DNA from: Myxococcus guangdongensis
GTDB taxonomy: Bacteria; Myxococcota; Myxococcia; Myxococcales; Myxococcaceae
Direction: 5' to 3'
Length of the DNA: 64,000 bases
Assembly (NCBI RefSeq): GCF_024198255.1
Contig: NZ_JAJVKW010000005.1
Coordinates: 661,328-725,327, forward strand
The translations under genes and the position numbers were made by a program. The notes beneath the pieces are model-generated. The model was not told the DNA's origin. It did not search any database and was given only the letters and a program-made list of their open reading frames with translations. Positions 16,737-25,538 of this stretch are shown piece after piece (position 1 is the first letter of the stretch; each line of letters starts with the position of its first letter).

Positions 16737-19604
16737 ATGAGCACCGACTTCTTCCGGGCGCGTCCAGGTGGCGTGCTGCTGGCCCTCCTGTTGACCTCCA
16801 CCGTCGCCTCCGCCCAGGCCCCCCTCCACACCCACGAGGGAGAAGTGGGCGCCTGTGGCCTGGAGCCCCCGGACGCGGTGTACCTGCCAGCGCCGACCCG
16901 CCGCGCGCACGAGACGAGGAAGCTGAGCGCCTCCGACGCGCCCGTGGTCCGGCGCGAGCAGCGGGACGGCACCACCCGGGCCTCGCTCGCGGGCGTGCCC
17001 CAGACGCGGACGCGGGCGGGCGCGCTGTCCGGCAAGGTCATCTACCTGAGCCCCGGCCACGGCTTCTACCGGGCGCCCACGCTGTCGCGCTGGGCCACGC
17101 AGCGCCCCAACACCTGGGCGGTGGTGGAGGACCTCATCTCCGCGGAGGTGGTGAACCAGTACCTGTTGCCCATGTTGATGGGCGCGGGCGCCACGGTGGT
17201 GCCGGTGCGCGAGGCGGACCTCAACTCGCGCATGGTCATCGTCGACGACGGCGGCGCGGGCTACTCCGAGTCGGGTGACACGGGGCGGTTCCGGGCGACG
17301 GAGCAGAAGGGCTGGGCGACGCCTGTCTTCCCCATGGGCAACGGCGTGGAGCCGTTCACGCAAGGCACCACGCGGGAGCTGCTCACCACGCAGGCGCCCA
17401 CGGCGACGGCGACCTGGGCGCCGGGGGTGCCCGCGGACGGCAACTACCATGTGTACGTCTCCTATGGCGCGGCGCCCACGCGCACCCAGAACGCGCACTA
17501 CGTCGTGCGCCACGCGGGCGGCGAGAGCCACTTCCGCGTCAACCAGCGCCGCCACGGCGGGACGTGGGTGCTGCTGGGCCGCTTCTTCTTCAAGGCGAAC
17601 GCGGGGCCGGAGCGCGCGGCGGTGTTGCTGATGAACGACGCGGAGGATGGCGCCACGGTGTCGGTGGACGCGGTGCGCTTCGGCGGAGGCTCGGGCGTCA
17701 TCGGCGACGCGCAGATGGCCGCGCTGCAGCGCCCTCGCTACGAGGAGGCCGCGCGCTACCACGTGCAGTTCAGCGGCGCGCCCGCGACCGTGTACGCGCC
17801 CACCGGGGCCAACGCCATCGCCAACGAGCGCAATGCCGACGTGACGGCCCGCGCTCGCTTCGCCGCGTGGCTGCACGAGGAGGGCGAGGACGCGGTGTAC
17901 GTGGCCTGGCACACCAACGCCTCCACCACCGGCAACGTGGTGGGCACCGAGGCGTATGTCTACGGGCCGAACCCGGTGGACGGCACGCTCAACTTCACGG
18001 GCGTGCCCGGCAGCGACGTGCTGGGGCGGGCGCTGTTGGACGAGCTGGGCACGGACCTCAAGCGCGAGGTGGACCCGACCTGGCGCGTGCGCAGCCTGCG
18101 CTCGGCGAACCTGGGCGAGGTCAACCCCACGCACAACCCGGAGATGCCGTCGGTGCTGCTGGAGATCGCGTACCACGACGCGGTGGCGGACTCGAACCGG
18201 CTGAAGGAGCCGGCGTTCCGCCGCGTCGCCGCGCGCGCCATCCTCCAGGGGCTCATCAAGTACTACGCCGCGCGGGACGGCGTGGCGGTGACGCTTCCGC
18301 CCGAGCCCCCCGACGCGGTGGTGGCGCGCAACGTCTCGGCTGGCACGGTGGAGGTGCGCTGGGCCGCGCCCGAGGCGAACCCGGACGAGGAGGGCCGCGA
18401 CGCGCCCACCGCGTACCGCGTCTACCAGAGCGAGGATGGCCAGGCCTGGGACGACGGCACCGAGGTGTCGGTGACGAGCCTGAGCGTGCCGCTGGCGGCG
18501 GGCGTCTCGCGCTACTTCCGCGTCGCGGCGGTGAGCGCGGGCGGCGAGGGCTTCCCTTCCGCCATCGTCGGCGTGCGCTCGGGGGACGGGCCCCCGGCGT
18601 TGGTGGTCAACGCCTTCGAGCGGCTGGACTCCGCGCTGGCGTGCGGCGAGGCGCTGGACGCGTACGACCTGGAGGCCCCGCTGCGGGTGCTGCTGGAGAC
18701 GATGAACGACGGCACCTACGTGCGCCGGCACGGCGATGCGATGAGCCAGTCGGGCGTGGCCTTCGACAGCGCGACGAGCGGGGCGGTGGCGGCGGGGCTG
18801 GTGTCCGTCGGAGCGGGCTACCGGGTGGTGGACTGGTTCACCGGGCGGGGTGGCGAGGCCGGCGCCGGACTGACGCGCGCGCAACAGGACACGCTGCGCG
18901 CGTATGTGATGGGCGGTGGACATCTGCTGCTGTCGGGCAGCCAGGTCGCGTCCGCGCTGTCGGTGGGGGACGTGGATGACAAGGCCTTCCTCACGGACAT
19001 CCTCCGGGCGTCGGTGGGGACCGGCGCGCCGCCTCGGAGCGTGGAGGGCGTGCCGGGAGACTTCCTGGCGGATTGGACGGGCGTGGCCCTGGACGACGGC
19101 ACCCGGGGCGCCTATCCGGTGGGGTCCACCGATTTGCTCACCCCGGCCTCGGGAGGCTCGGCGGTGGTGCGGTACTCGGGCACGGAGCTGGGGGCGGGCG
19201 TGTTCTCCATGCCGGCGGGGCAGGTGCTCTTGCTGGGTGTCCCCTTCGAGGCGGTGGTGGACCGGGCGGCGCGGGCGCGGCTGTTGTCCGCGTTCCTGGT
19301 GCGCGCGGGCTTCCCCTCGCCGAGCTCGCCGCCCGTCGGGGATTCCGGTGAGACGGGGCCCGGCCTGCTGAGCGGATGCGTGGCACCGCGCGGGGTGGAC
19401 CCGCATCCGCCCGAGGAGCCCGAGCCTCCGGAGCCCCCGGCGCCCATCGTCCTGGACGAGCTGCCGCAGTTCTACTATCCGCTCGGCGACTCGGGCTGCG
19501 GCTGTGGGGCCGGCGGGGGAACGGGCGCGGGGCTGTGGCTGTTGCTCGGGGTGATTGTTCAGCTTCGACGCGCGCGCCGTCGCACGCGCGAGGTGAAGCG
19601 TTGA
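16737..19604 (+). CDS. Secreted N-acetylmuramoyl-L-alanine amidase with golvesin-like, FN3 and MYXO-CTERM domains
   Basis: 955 residues. A signal peptide (about 1-27, ending TVASAQA) leads to an Amidase_3 domain beginning GKVIYLSPGHGFY near residue 98. The domain is interrupted at about 230-325 by a golvesin C-terminal-like beta domain (NYHVYVSYGAAPTRTQNAHY), then resumes (residues about 340-480) with HTNAS and LEIAYHD. A fibronectin III domain spans about 520-618. An unassigned 300-residue region follows. The C-terminus (GDSGCGCGAGGG from about 917, hydrophobic helix, RRARRR) is a MYXO-CTERM sorting tail, which in Myxococcus is processed by myxosortase for surface display. Confidence 0.82.
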   Translation: MSTDFFRARPGGVLLALLLTSTVASAQAPLHTHEGEVGACGLEPPDAVYLPAPTRRAHETRKLSASDAPVVRREQRDGTTRASLAGVPQTRTRAGALSGKVIYLSPGHGFYRAPTLSRWATQRPNTWAVVEDLISAEVVNQYLLPMLMGAGATVVPVREADLNSRMVIVDDGGAGYSESGDTGRFRATEQKGWATPVFPMGNGVEPFTQGTTRELLTTQAPTATATWAPGVPADGNYHVYVSYGAAPTRTQNAHYVVRHAGGESHFRVNQRRHGGTWVLLGRFFFKANAGPERAAVLLMNDAEDGATVSVDAVRFGGGSGVIGDAQMAALQRPRYEEAARYHVQFSGAPATVYAPTGANAIANERNADVTARARFAAWLHEEGEDAVYVAWHTNASTTGNVVGTEAYVYGPNPVDGTLNFTGVPGSDVLGRALLDELGTDLKREVDPTWRVRSLRSANLGEVNPTHNPEMPSVLLEIAYHDAVADSNRLKEPAFRRVAARAILQGLIKYYAARDGVAVTLPPEPPDAVVARNVSAGTVEVRWAAPEANPDEEGRDAPTAYRVYQSEDGQAWDDGTEVSVTSLSVPLAAGVSRYFRVAAVSAGGEGFPSAIVGVRSGDGPPALVVNAFERLDSALACGEALDAYDLEAPLRVLLETMNDGTYVRRHGDAMSQSGVAFDSATSGAVAAGLVSVGAGYRVVDWFTGRGGEAGAGLTRAQQDTLRAYVMGGGHLLLSGSQVASALSVGDVDDKAFLTDILRASVGTGAPPRSVEGVPGDFLADWTGVALDDGTRGAYPVGSTDLLTPASGGSAVVRYSGTELGAGVFSMPAGQVLLLGVPFEAVVDRAARARLLSAFLVRAGFPSPSSPPVGDSGETGPGLLSGCVAPRGVDPHPPEEPEPPEPPAPIVLDELPQFYYPLGDSGCGCGAGGGTGAGLWLLLGVIVQLRRARRRTREVKR

Positions 19605-19640
19605 CTCAGCGGGGCCGCGTGCCTACGGTCGGCGGCCCTC

Positions 19641-19686
19641 GTTTTCTGACGTGAAAACCGTTTGTGGGCGCGCCTTTCGCGCCCAC
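19641..19686 (+). promoter_or_regulatory. Inverted repeats in the gap leader
   Basis: Two inverted repeats precede gap. GTTTTC (19641-19646) pairs with GAAAAC (19653-19658). GTGGGCGCG (19664-19672), loop CCTTT, pairs perfectly with CGCGCCCAC (19678-19686), ending just before the AAGGAGA Shine-Dalgarno. The second has no T tract, so it is more likely a stable mRNA leader hairpin or operator than a terminator. Confidence 0.5.
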
Positions 19687-19706
19687 CTCTTCAAGGAGAC
19701 ACGCAC

Positions 19707-20717
19707 ATGGCCACTCGCATCGCCATCAATGGCTTCGGACGCATCGGTCGCTGCATCCTCCGCGCCGCGCTCAGCCGCAAGGAAGACCTGGAGATCGTCG
19801 CCATCAATGATTTGGACAAGCCCGCCGCCCTGGCGCACCTGTTCAAGTACGACTCGGTGCACCGCACCTGGCCGGGCGAGGTGAAGGCGACGGACAAGGG
19901 CATCGTGGTGGACGGCAAGGAGATCGTCGTCACCGCGGAGAAGGACCCGACGGCGCTGCCCTGGAAGAGCCTGAACGTGGACGTGGTGCTCGAGTGCACC
20001 GGCCGCTTCACCGGCCGCGAGGGCGCCGAGAAGCACCTGAAGGCGGGCGCCAAGAAGGTCCTCATCTCCGCGCCGGCCAAGGGCCCGGACCTGACCATCG
20101 CCTTCGGCATCAACCACGGCGAGTACGACGCGTCCAAGCACCACATCGTCTCCAACGCCTCGTGCACCACCAACTGCCTGGCGCCCATCGCCAAGGTGCT
20201 GGTGGACCACTTCGGCATCGAGAAGGGCCTGATGACGACGGTGCATAGCTACACCAACGACCAGCGCATCCTGGACCTCACGCACGAGGACATGCGCCGC
20301 GCTCGTGCCGCCGCGCTCTCCATGATTCCCACGAGCACTGGCGCCGCGAAGGCCATTGGCGAGGTGATTCCGCAGCTCAAGGGCAAGATGCACGGCCTGG
20401 CCGTCCGCGTCCCCACGCCGAACGTGTCCCTGGTGGACCTGACGGTGAACACCGAGAAGAAGATCACCCAGGAGGCCGTGGTGGAGGCGTACCGCGCGGC
20501 CGCCGCCGGCCCGCTCAAGGGCATCCTGGAGTTCAGCGACGCGCAGACGGTGTCGGTGGACTACAACGGCAACCCGCACTCGGCCATCTTCGACTCCACC
20601 AACTGCTTCGTGATGGGCGACAACCTGCTGAAGGTCATGGCCTGGTACGACAACGAGTGGGGCTTCTCCAACCGCATGGTCGACACGGCGAAGTTCCTCG
20701 TGTCGAAGGGCGTGTAG
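19707..20717 (+). CDS. gap: Glyceraldehyde-3-phosphate dehydrogenase
   Basis: 336 residues, normal length. NAD-binding INGFGRIGR at the N-terminus, catalytic cysteine in SNASCTTNCLAP, and WYDNEWGFSNRM at the C-terminus. It oxidises glyceraldehyde-3-phosphate to 1,3-bisphosphoglycerate in glycolysis. An AAGGAGA Shine-Dalgarno sits before the ATG. It is followed at 27 bases by pgk, so the three glycolytic genes form one probable operon. Confidence 0.97.
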   Translation: MATRIAINGFGRIGRCILRAALSRKEDLEIVAINDLDKPAALAHLFKYDSVHRTWPGEVKATDKGIVVDGKEIVVTAEKDPTALPWKSLNVDVVLECTGRFTGREGAEKHLKAGAKKVLISAPAKGPDLTIAFGINHGEYDASKHHIVSNASCTTNCLAPIAKVLVDHFGIEKGLMTTVHSYTNDQRILDLTHEDMRRARAAALSMIPTSTGAAKAIGEVIPQLKGKMHGLAVRVPTPNVSLVDLTVNTEKKITQEAVVEAYRAAAAGPLKGILEFSDAQTVSVDYNGNPHSAIFDSTNCFVMGDNLLKVMAWYDNEWGFSNRMVDTAKFLVSKGV

Positions 20718-20744
20718 TCCGTTTCCGGTCCAGGGAGAGCCAAG

Positions 20745-21932
<1,188 letters not shown>

Positions 21933-21986
21933 TCTCTGCGGCGCCCAAGCAGCACCACCACATCCACAGCGCTGGGGGAGTGACAC

Positions 21987-22760
21987 ATGGCCGTCTCGTC
22001 TCGACGTCGGAAGATCGTCGCCGGCAACTGGAAGATGAACAAGACGGTGCCGGAGGCCCTGGCGCTGGTCCGTGAGCTGCGGGGGGCGGTGACCTCCGTG
22101 GGAGATGTGGTGGAGGTGGTGGTGGCGCCGACGTACCTGGCGTTGCAGGCGGTGCACGTCGCGCTGGAAGGCGCGCCGTTGCAGCTGGCGGCGCAGAACT
22201 GCCACTGGGAGTCGTCGGGTGCGTTCACCGGCGAGGTGTCCGCGTCGATGCTGGCGGAGCTCGGGTGTGCCTACGTCATTGTGGGGCACTCGGAGCGCCG
22301 GCAGCTGTTCGGCGAGACGGACGAGACGGTGAACAAGAAGGCCAAGGCGGTGCTGGCCGCGAAGATGACGCCCATCCTCTGCGTGGGCGAGACGCTGGCG
22401 GAGCGCGAGTCGAACCGGACGTTAGAGGTGGTGGAGCGCCAGGTCCGGGGTGGGCTCGAGGGCTTCGAGGCGAAGGACGTGGCGGGCTTCGTGCTGGCGT
22501 ACGAGCCGGTGTGGGCGATTGGGACGGGGCGCAACGCGACGTCGGCGCAGGCGCAGGAGGTCCACGCGGCCATCCGGGCGCTGGTGGGCCGGCTGTACGG
22601 CGAGGAGACGGCCGCCCAGGTGCGCATCCAGTACGGCGGCAGTGTGAAGCCGGATAACGCCGCGGAATTGCTGGGGCAGCCGGACGTGGATGGGGCGTTG
22701 GTGGGTGGGGCGAGCCTGAAGGTCGGCGATTTCGCGGCCATCATCCAGGCGGCCCGGTAG
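21987..22760 (+). CDS. tpiA: Triosephosphate isomerase
   Basis: 257 residues. AGNWKMNKT (substrate lysine), VGHSERR (catalytic histidine), [11 protein letters not shown] (catalytic glutamate) and [10 protein letters not shown] (phosphate loop) are intact. It interconverts dihydroxyacetone phosphate and glyceraldehyde-3-phosphate. Its start is 54 bases after the pgk stop with GGGGGAG upstream. Confidence 0.97.
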   Translation: MAVSSRRRKIVAGNWKMNKTVPEALALVRELRGAVTSVGDVVEVVVAPTYLALQAVHVALEGAPLQLAAQNCHWESSGAFTGEVSASMLAELGCAYVIVGHSERRQLFGETDETVNKKAKAVLAAKMTPILCVGETLAERESNRTLEVVERQVRGGLEGFEAKDVAGFVLAYEPVWAIGTGRNATSAQAQEVHAAIRALVGRLYGEETAAQVRIQYGGSVKPDNAAELLGQPDVDGALVGGASLKVGDFAAIIQAAR

Positions 22761-22763
22761 GGT

Positions 22764-22818
22764 AGGGCGCGCGATTTGGTGCTATCGGCGCACTGTTTTC
22801 TGCAATAAGGTGCGCCCT
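22764..22818 (+). other. Inverted repeat between tpiA and secG
   Basis: AGGGCGC (22764-22770) and GCGCCCT (22812-22818) could pair across a long loop and are followed by CTTTTC. This may be a weak terminator or attenuator between tpiA and secG; the long loop makes it uncertain. Confidence 0.3.
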
Positions 22819-22847
22819 CTTTTCACGGAACGTTCGGAAAACTCCAC

Positions 22848-23261
22848 ATGCTGACCTTCGTCACGATCGTGCACGTCCTCGTGTGCGTGTTCATGATCTT
22901 CGTCATCCTGCTGCAGCCGGGTAAGGACGCTGGCATGGGCTCGGCCCTCGGCGGCGGCGCGGCCACGAGTGCCTTCGGTGGTCGTGGCGCGGTGACCTTC
23001 CTGAGCAAGCTCACTGGCGTGTGCGCGGCGATGTTCTTCTTCACGTCGCTGGGCCTGTCCTTCGTGGGCCTGAAGTCCTCGGTGGCGGCGGGCGGTTCGA
23101 TCGCGGCGCCTGCTCCGGCGGCTCCCGCGGCGCCGGCTCCAGCGGGTGAGACGTCGTCTCCGGCGGGTCAGCAGGCGGCCCCTGGGACGGTGGAGCAGCC
23201 GCGCGGTGAGGCGGCTCCGGCCGAGGGCCAGCAGGCCCCCGCGCCGACCCCGGCTCCCTGA
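22848..23261 (+). CDS. secG: Preprotein translocase subunit SecG
   Basis: 137 residues. Two membrane helices (about residues 2-22 and 55-75) flank the conserved cytoplasmic loop with QPGKDAGMGSALGGGAATSAFGGRG. SecG helps SecYE/SecA move proteins across the inner membrane. The C-terminal 55 residues are a Pro/Ala-rich tail longer than in enteric SecG. Its place after tpiA is common in bacteria. Confidence 0.95.
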   Translation: MLTFVTIVHVLVCVFMIFVILLQPGKDAGMGSALGGGAATSAFGGRGAVTFLSKLTGVCAAMFFFTSLGLSFVGLKSSVAAGGSIAAPAPAAPAAPAPAGETSSPAGQQAAPGTVEQPRGEAAPAEGQQAPAPTPAP

Positions 23262-23306
23262 GGGGCCGGTTGAAACAAATCGGAGCACGCAGCGGTTAGA
23301 AACTCG

Positions 23307-23335
23307 TTGCGTGATCCGAAGCGGTCCTGTAGATG
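23307..23335 (+). promoter_or_regulatory. Possible promoter of tRNA-Leu
   Basis: TTGCGT, 17 bases, TAGATG: a fair sigma-70-type pair whose -10 element ends 14 bases before the tRNA. No other candidate of this quality lies in the 88-base gap after secG. Confidence 0.35.
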
Positions 23336-23349
23336 GTCCGCGCAGCAAC

Positions 23350-23431
23350 GCCCAGGTGGTGGAACTGGTAGACACACCATCTTGAGGGGGTGGCGCCGAA
23401 AGGTGTGCGGGTTCGAATCCCGCCCTGGGCA
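23350..23431 (+). tRNA. tRNA-Leu (anticodon GAG)
   Basis: A full cloverleaf can be drawn. The acceptor stem GCCCAGG pairs with CCTGGGC, with A as discriminator. The anticodon stem CCATC/GGTGG encloses loop TTGAGGG, with GAG at its centre. There is a long variable arm, as expected for leucine, and a GGTTCGAATCC T-arm. CCA is not encoded. The 3' end doubles as the phage attachment site; the gene is intact because the prophage brings the same 26 bases. Confidence 0.95.
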
Positions 23432-23432
23432 A
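23407..23432 (+). repeat. attL, 26-bp attachment core
   Basis: The 26 bases ending the tRNA (from the T-arm GCGGGTTCG through GGGCAA) are repeated exactly at 62661-62686. The integrase gene lies 47 bases away, as is usual for a prophage in a tRNA gene. Confidence 0.93.
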
Positions 23433-23435
23433 TCT

Positions 23436-23480
23436 CAGAAGGCTCGTAATCCTCCGGGGTTACGGGCCTTCTGCTTTTTT
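23436..23480 (+). terminator. Terminator after tRNA-Leu supplied by the prophage
   Basis: CAGAAGGC followed by CGTAA pairs with TTACG and GCCTTCTG, then a run of six T. It stands 5 bases after the tRNA and, being right of the att core, is phage DNA. It points rightward and would stop tRNA transcripts from entering the integrase antisense strand. Confidence 0.8.
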
Positions 23481-24693
23481 AGCTTCCGGTCATTGCCCCT
23501 GTATTGCCCCTCGCCAGCAAGGGGCCGTCGAGGAGCTGCACCGCGTCCTGCTTCACCTGGGGACTCAGGTGCGCGTACCTCATGGTCATGTCGAGCGTGG
23601 CGTGGCCCATCAGCTCCTGGATGACCTTCAGCGGCACGCCCCTCATGGCGAGGTGGCTTCCGTAGGTGTGACGGAGGTCGTGCCATCCGATGGTGCTCTT
23701 GTCGCGCGTGACGCCCGCCCGCTTCAGCGTGGTGATGAGCAGGTGGTCCATCATTCCCGGGGTGAGGTGCTCTCCGTTCTCCTGGCAGAAGACGAAGGGG
23801 CCTCGGAGGTGCCGGTGGGCCTTGAGGGCATCCACGACGGATTGCGGAAGATCCACCGTCCGGGAGCTGCCGCCCTTGGGAGTGCCCTCGACGCCGCGCC
23901 AGATGGTCCGCTTGACGTGGAGCTTGGCGCGGACGAGGTCGACGTCCGACCACTGGAGCCCGATGAGTTCCCCCTGCCGTAGTCCCGTCTTGGGAGCTGT
24001 CGTCAGCAGGGCCAGGTCCTGAGGCGCAGCGGCTTCGATGAGCCGCTCCACCTCCTCGAACGCGAGGAAGTCGTAGTCGGGCTTCTGCACCTTGAAGAGC
24101 TTCACGTCCGGGGCATGAGCCAGGACGCTTTGCTCTTGGGCGAGGTTGAGGAGCTTGCTGAGGACGGCCAGGGCGTTGTTGATGGTCTTCAGGCTCAAAA
24201 GCTTGGCTGTACGGACCTTGCGCCTGCGGAGAGCGCGCTTGGAGGCGGTTTCCGAGTGGCCGCTGAGCCGTCGAGGCTTCTTCTTCATCGCGGCCTTGAA
24301 GTCCTCAATCTCGGCCGGGCCGATGGCGTCGAGTGCCATCCCCCCGAAGAACGGAATGAGGTGGTCGTCCAAGATCTGCCGCTTGCTCACGACGCTGGAG
24401 TGCTTGTTGTTGTTCTCGCTGTAGGTGAGGAATCGCTGGGTGTACTCCTTCAGCGTCAGGGGTTTCGATTCCTCCTTCTTCGTGTCCTCTGGCACTTCCT
24501 TTCCGAAGGTCCCCAGCAAGAGGGCTGCACGGACGTCGCGTTCGTACTGCTCGGCACCGCGTCGGGTGTTGACCGGGCTGTCCTTGCGGACGCGCTCGAC
24601 CTTCCCGTTCGCGTGCTTGAACTTGATGTCCACGAACCACACCTGTTGGTTCCTTCCGTCTTTGTCGGTGTACTTCCTCAGTCTCACACTCAT
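23479..24693 (-). CDS. int: Tyrosine-type phage integrase
   Basis: 404 residues. An N-terminal arm-binding region, a SAM-like core-binding domain (TLKEYTQRFLTYSE), and the catalytic domain with Arg in TGLRQGELIGLQW, HDLRHTYGSHL, the second His in GHATLDM and the nucleophilic Tyr in MRYAHLSP. It integrates and excises the prophage at the tRNA-Leu core next to it. The start codon overlaps the excisionase stop (ATGA), so Xis and Int are made together. Confidence 0.95.
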   Translation of the reverse strand: MSVRLRKYTDKDGRNQQVWFVDIKFKHANGKVERVRKDSPVNTRRGAEQYERDVRAALLLGTFGKEVPEDTKKEESKPLTLKEYTQRFLTYSENNNKHSSVVSKRQILDDHLIPFFGGMALDAIGPAEIEDFKAAMKKKPRRLSGHSETASKRALRRRKVRTAKLLSLKTINNALAVLSKLLNLAQEQSVLAHAPDVKLFKVQKPDYDFLAFEEVERLIEAAAPQDLALLTTAPKTGLRQGELIGLQWSDVDLVRAKLHVKRTIWRGVEGTPKGGSSRTVDLPQSVVDALKAHRHLRGPFVFCQENGEHLTPGMMDHLLITTLKRAGVTRDKSTIGWHDLRHTYGSHLAMRGVPLKVIQELMGHATLDMTMRYAHLSPQVKQDAVQLLDGPLLARGNTGAMTGS

Positions 24694-24917
24694 GAGTGGT
24701 GCTCCTTGAGTGCAGGACCGCCTTGACCCAGAGAGGACCCTACCAGTGCGTCTCGCCGGACGCGGAGGGCTTTCCCGATGCGGACGACGCCGGGGACGCT
24801 GCCGAGCCGGATTGCCTCGTAGAGCGTCTTCCGGTTCACGCGCAGCAAGTTGGCGGCTTCGTCCACGGTGAGGAAGTCCGGGAGAACTGGCGGGCTGTTA
24901 GGTGTGGGCGCTGACAT
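24690..24917 (-). CDS. xis: Excisionase-like helix-turn-helix protein
   Basis: 75 residues with a MerR/excisionase-type helix-turn-helix: FLTVDEAANLLRVNRKTLYEAIRLG followed by the wing VVRIGKALRVRRD (each shown in part: FLTVDEAANLLRVNRKTLY). Such small proteins direct integrase toward excision or act as regulators. ATG at 24917 with GAGGT upstream; the longer upstream frame is antisense of the RuvC-like gene. It lies 2 bases after that gene and overlaps int. Confidence 0.85.
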   Translation of the reverse strand: MSAPTPNSPPVLPDFLTVDEAANLLRVNRKTLYEAIRLGSVPGVVRIGKALRVRRDALVGSSLGQGGPALKEHHS

Positions 24918-24919
24918 GG

Positions 24920-25501
24920 CTACCTCGGGAAGACGCGGCGGGGCGCGAGGCGACCGAGGGCGTGAAGCCCGATGCCGATGGCGTCCCATACGTTGTGATG
25001 GAGCGAGGAGGTGGCGGGCAGCTCCACGCGTAGGTGCTCGGTGGCGTCGAGGCGCTGCTTGATGCGCTCGATGAACGCGTCTGCGTCGAGGGTGCCCTTC
25101 CAGTCGCGTGGGTAGACGCTGCGGCGGCTGGCGACGCTCGGCAGGAGACCACCGAGCATGCCGACGACGCCCGCCAGTTGGATGAGGTCGTTCTGGTCGC
25201 CCTTCTGGTGCGCGGCGCTGTAGACGCGGGGCAACTCGATGATGAGTTGGTGGGGCGCGTCGCTTAGGCGTGGACGGAGCCACTCGCGGACTGCGAAGGC
25301 CATGGAGGCCCACGAGGCCAGCGACATTTCCCCGTCCTGACGCGCGGGGTTCTTCGGGAGTCCGGCCGCCAGGAGCGTTGCGCGCTCGCCAATCGGCATG
25401 TCGAACACGGCAACGCCGCAGTGCCGAAGGCCCGGGTCAATGGACACGAGCTTCGCGGGGCGTTGCTCGGAGGGAGTCTCAGGAAGGAGGCAGGTGCTCA
25501 C
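24920..25501 (-). CDS. RuvC-like Holliday-junction resolvase (phage type)
   Basis: 193 residues with an RNase H-fold. VSIDPGLRHCGVAVFD gives the first acidic residue and glycine of the RuvC motif, LIIELPRVY the glutamate, and HNVWDAIGIGLHALG the C-terminal aspartate. It probably resolves branched replication or recombination DNA before packaging. The GTG start at 25501 stands 10 bases after element A; a GAAGGA Shine-Dalgarno touches the start, so GTG at codon 19 remains possible. Confidence 0.75.
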   Translation of the reverse strand: MSTCLLPETPSEQRPAKLVSIDPGLRHCGVAVFDMPIGERATLLAAGLPKNPARQDGEMSLASWASMAFAVREWLRPRLSDAPHQLIIELPRVYSAAHQKGDQNDLIQLAGVVGMLGGLLPSVASRRSVYPRDWKGTLDADAFIERIKQRLDATEHLRVELPATSSLHHNVWDAIGIGLHALGRLAPRRVFPR

Positions 25502-25511
25502 TCCTTCTTCA

Positions 25512-25538
25512 ATGGGGACACTTTCCCCGAATGGTTCA
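25512..25538 (-). promoter_or_regulatory. Phage element, copy A
   Basis: On the minus strand: TGAACCAT, TCGG, GGAAAGTGTCCCCAT. It stands 10 bases before the GTG of the RuvC-like gene and heads the ruvC-xis-int unit. Its 5' end overlaps the last codon of the DNA polymerase gene. It is the most diverged of the eight copies in the first block. Confidence 0.8.

Noticed and set aside
24918..25313. N-terminal extension of the excisionase-like protein
   Set aside because: The upstream 132 codons are Arg/Pro-rich and lie in the same bases as the RuvC-like gene in another frame; the ATG at 24917 has a proper Shine-Dalgarno.
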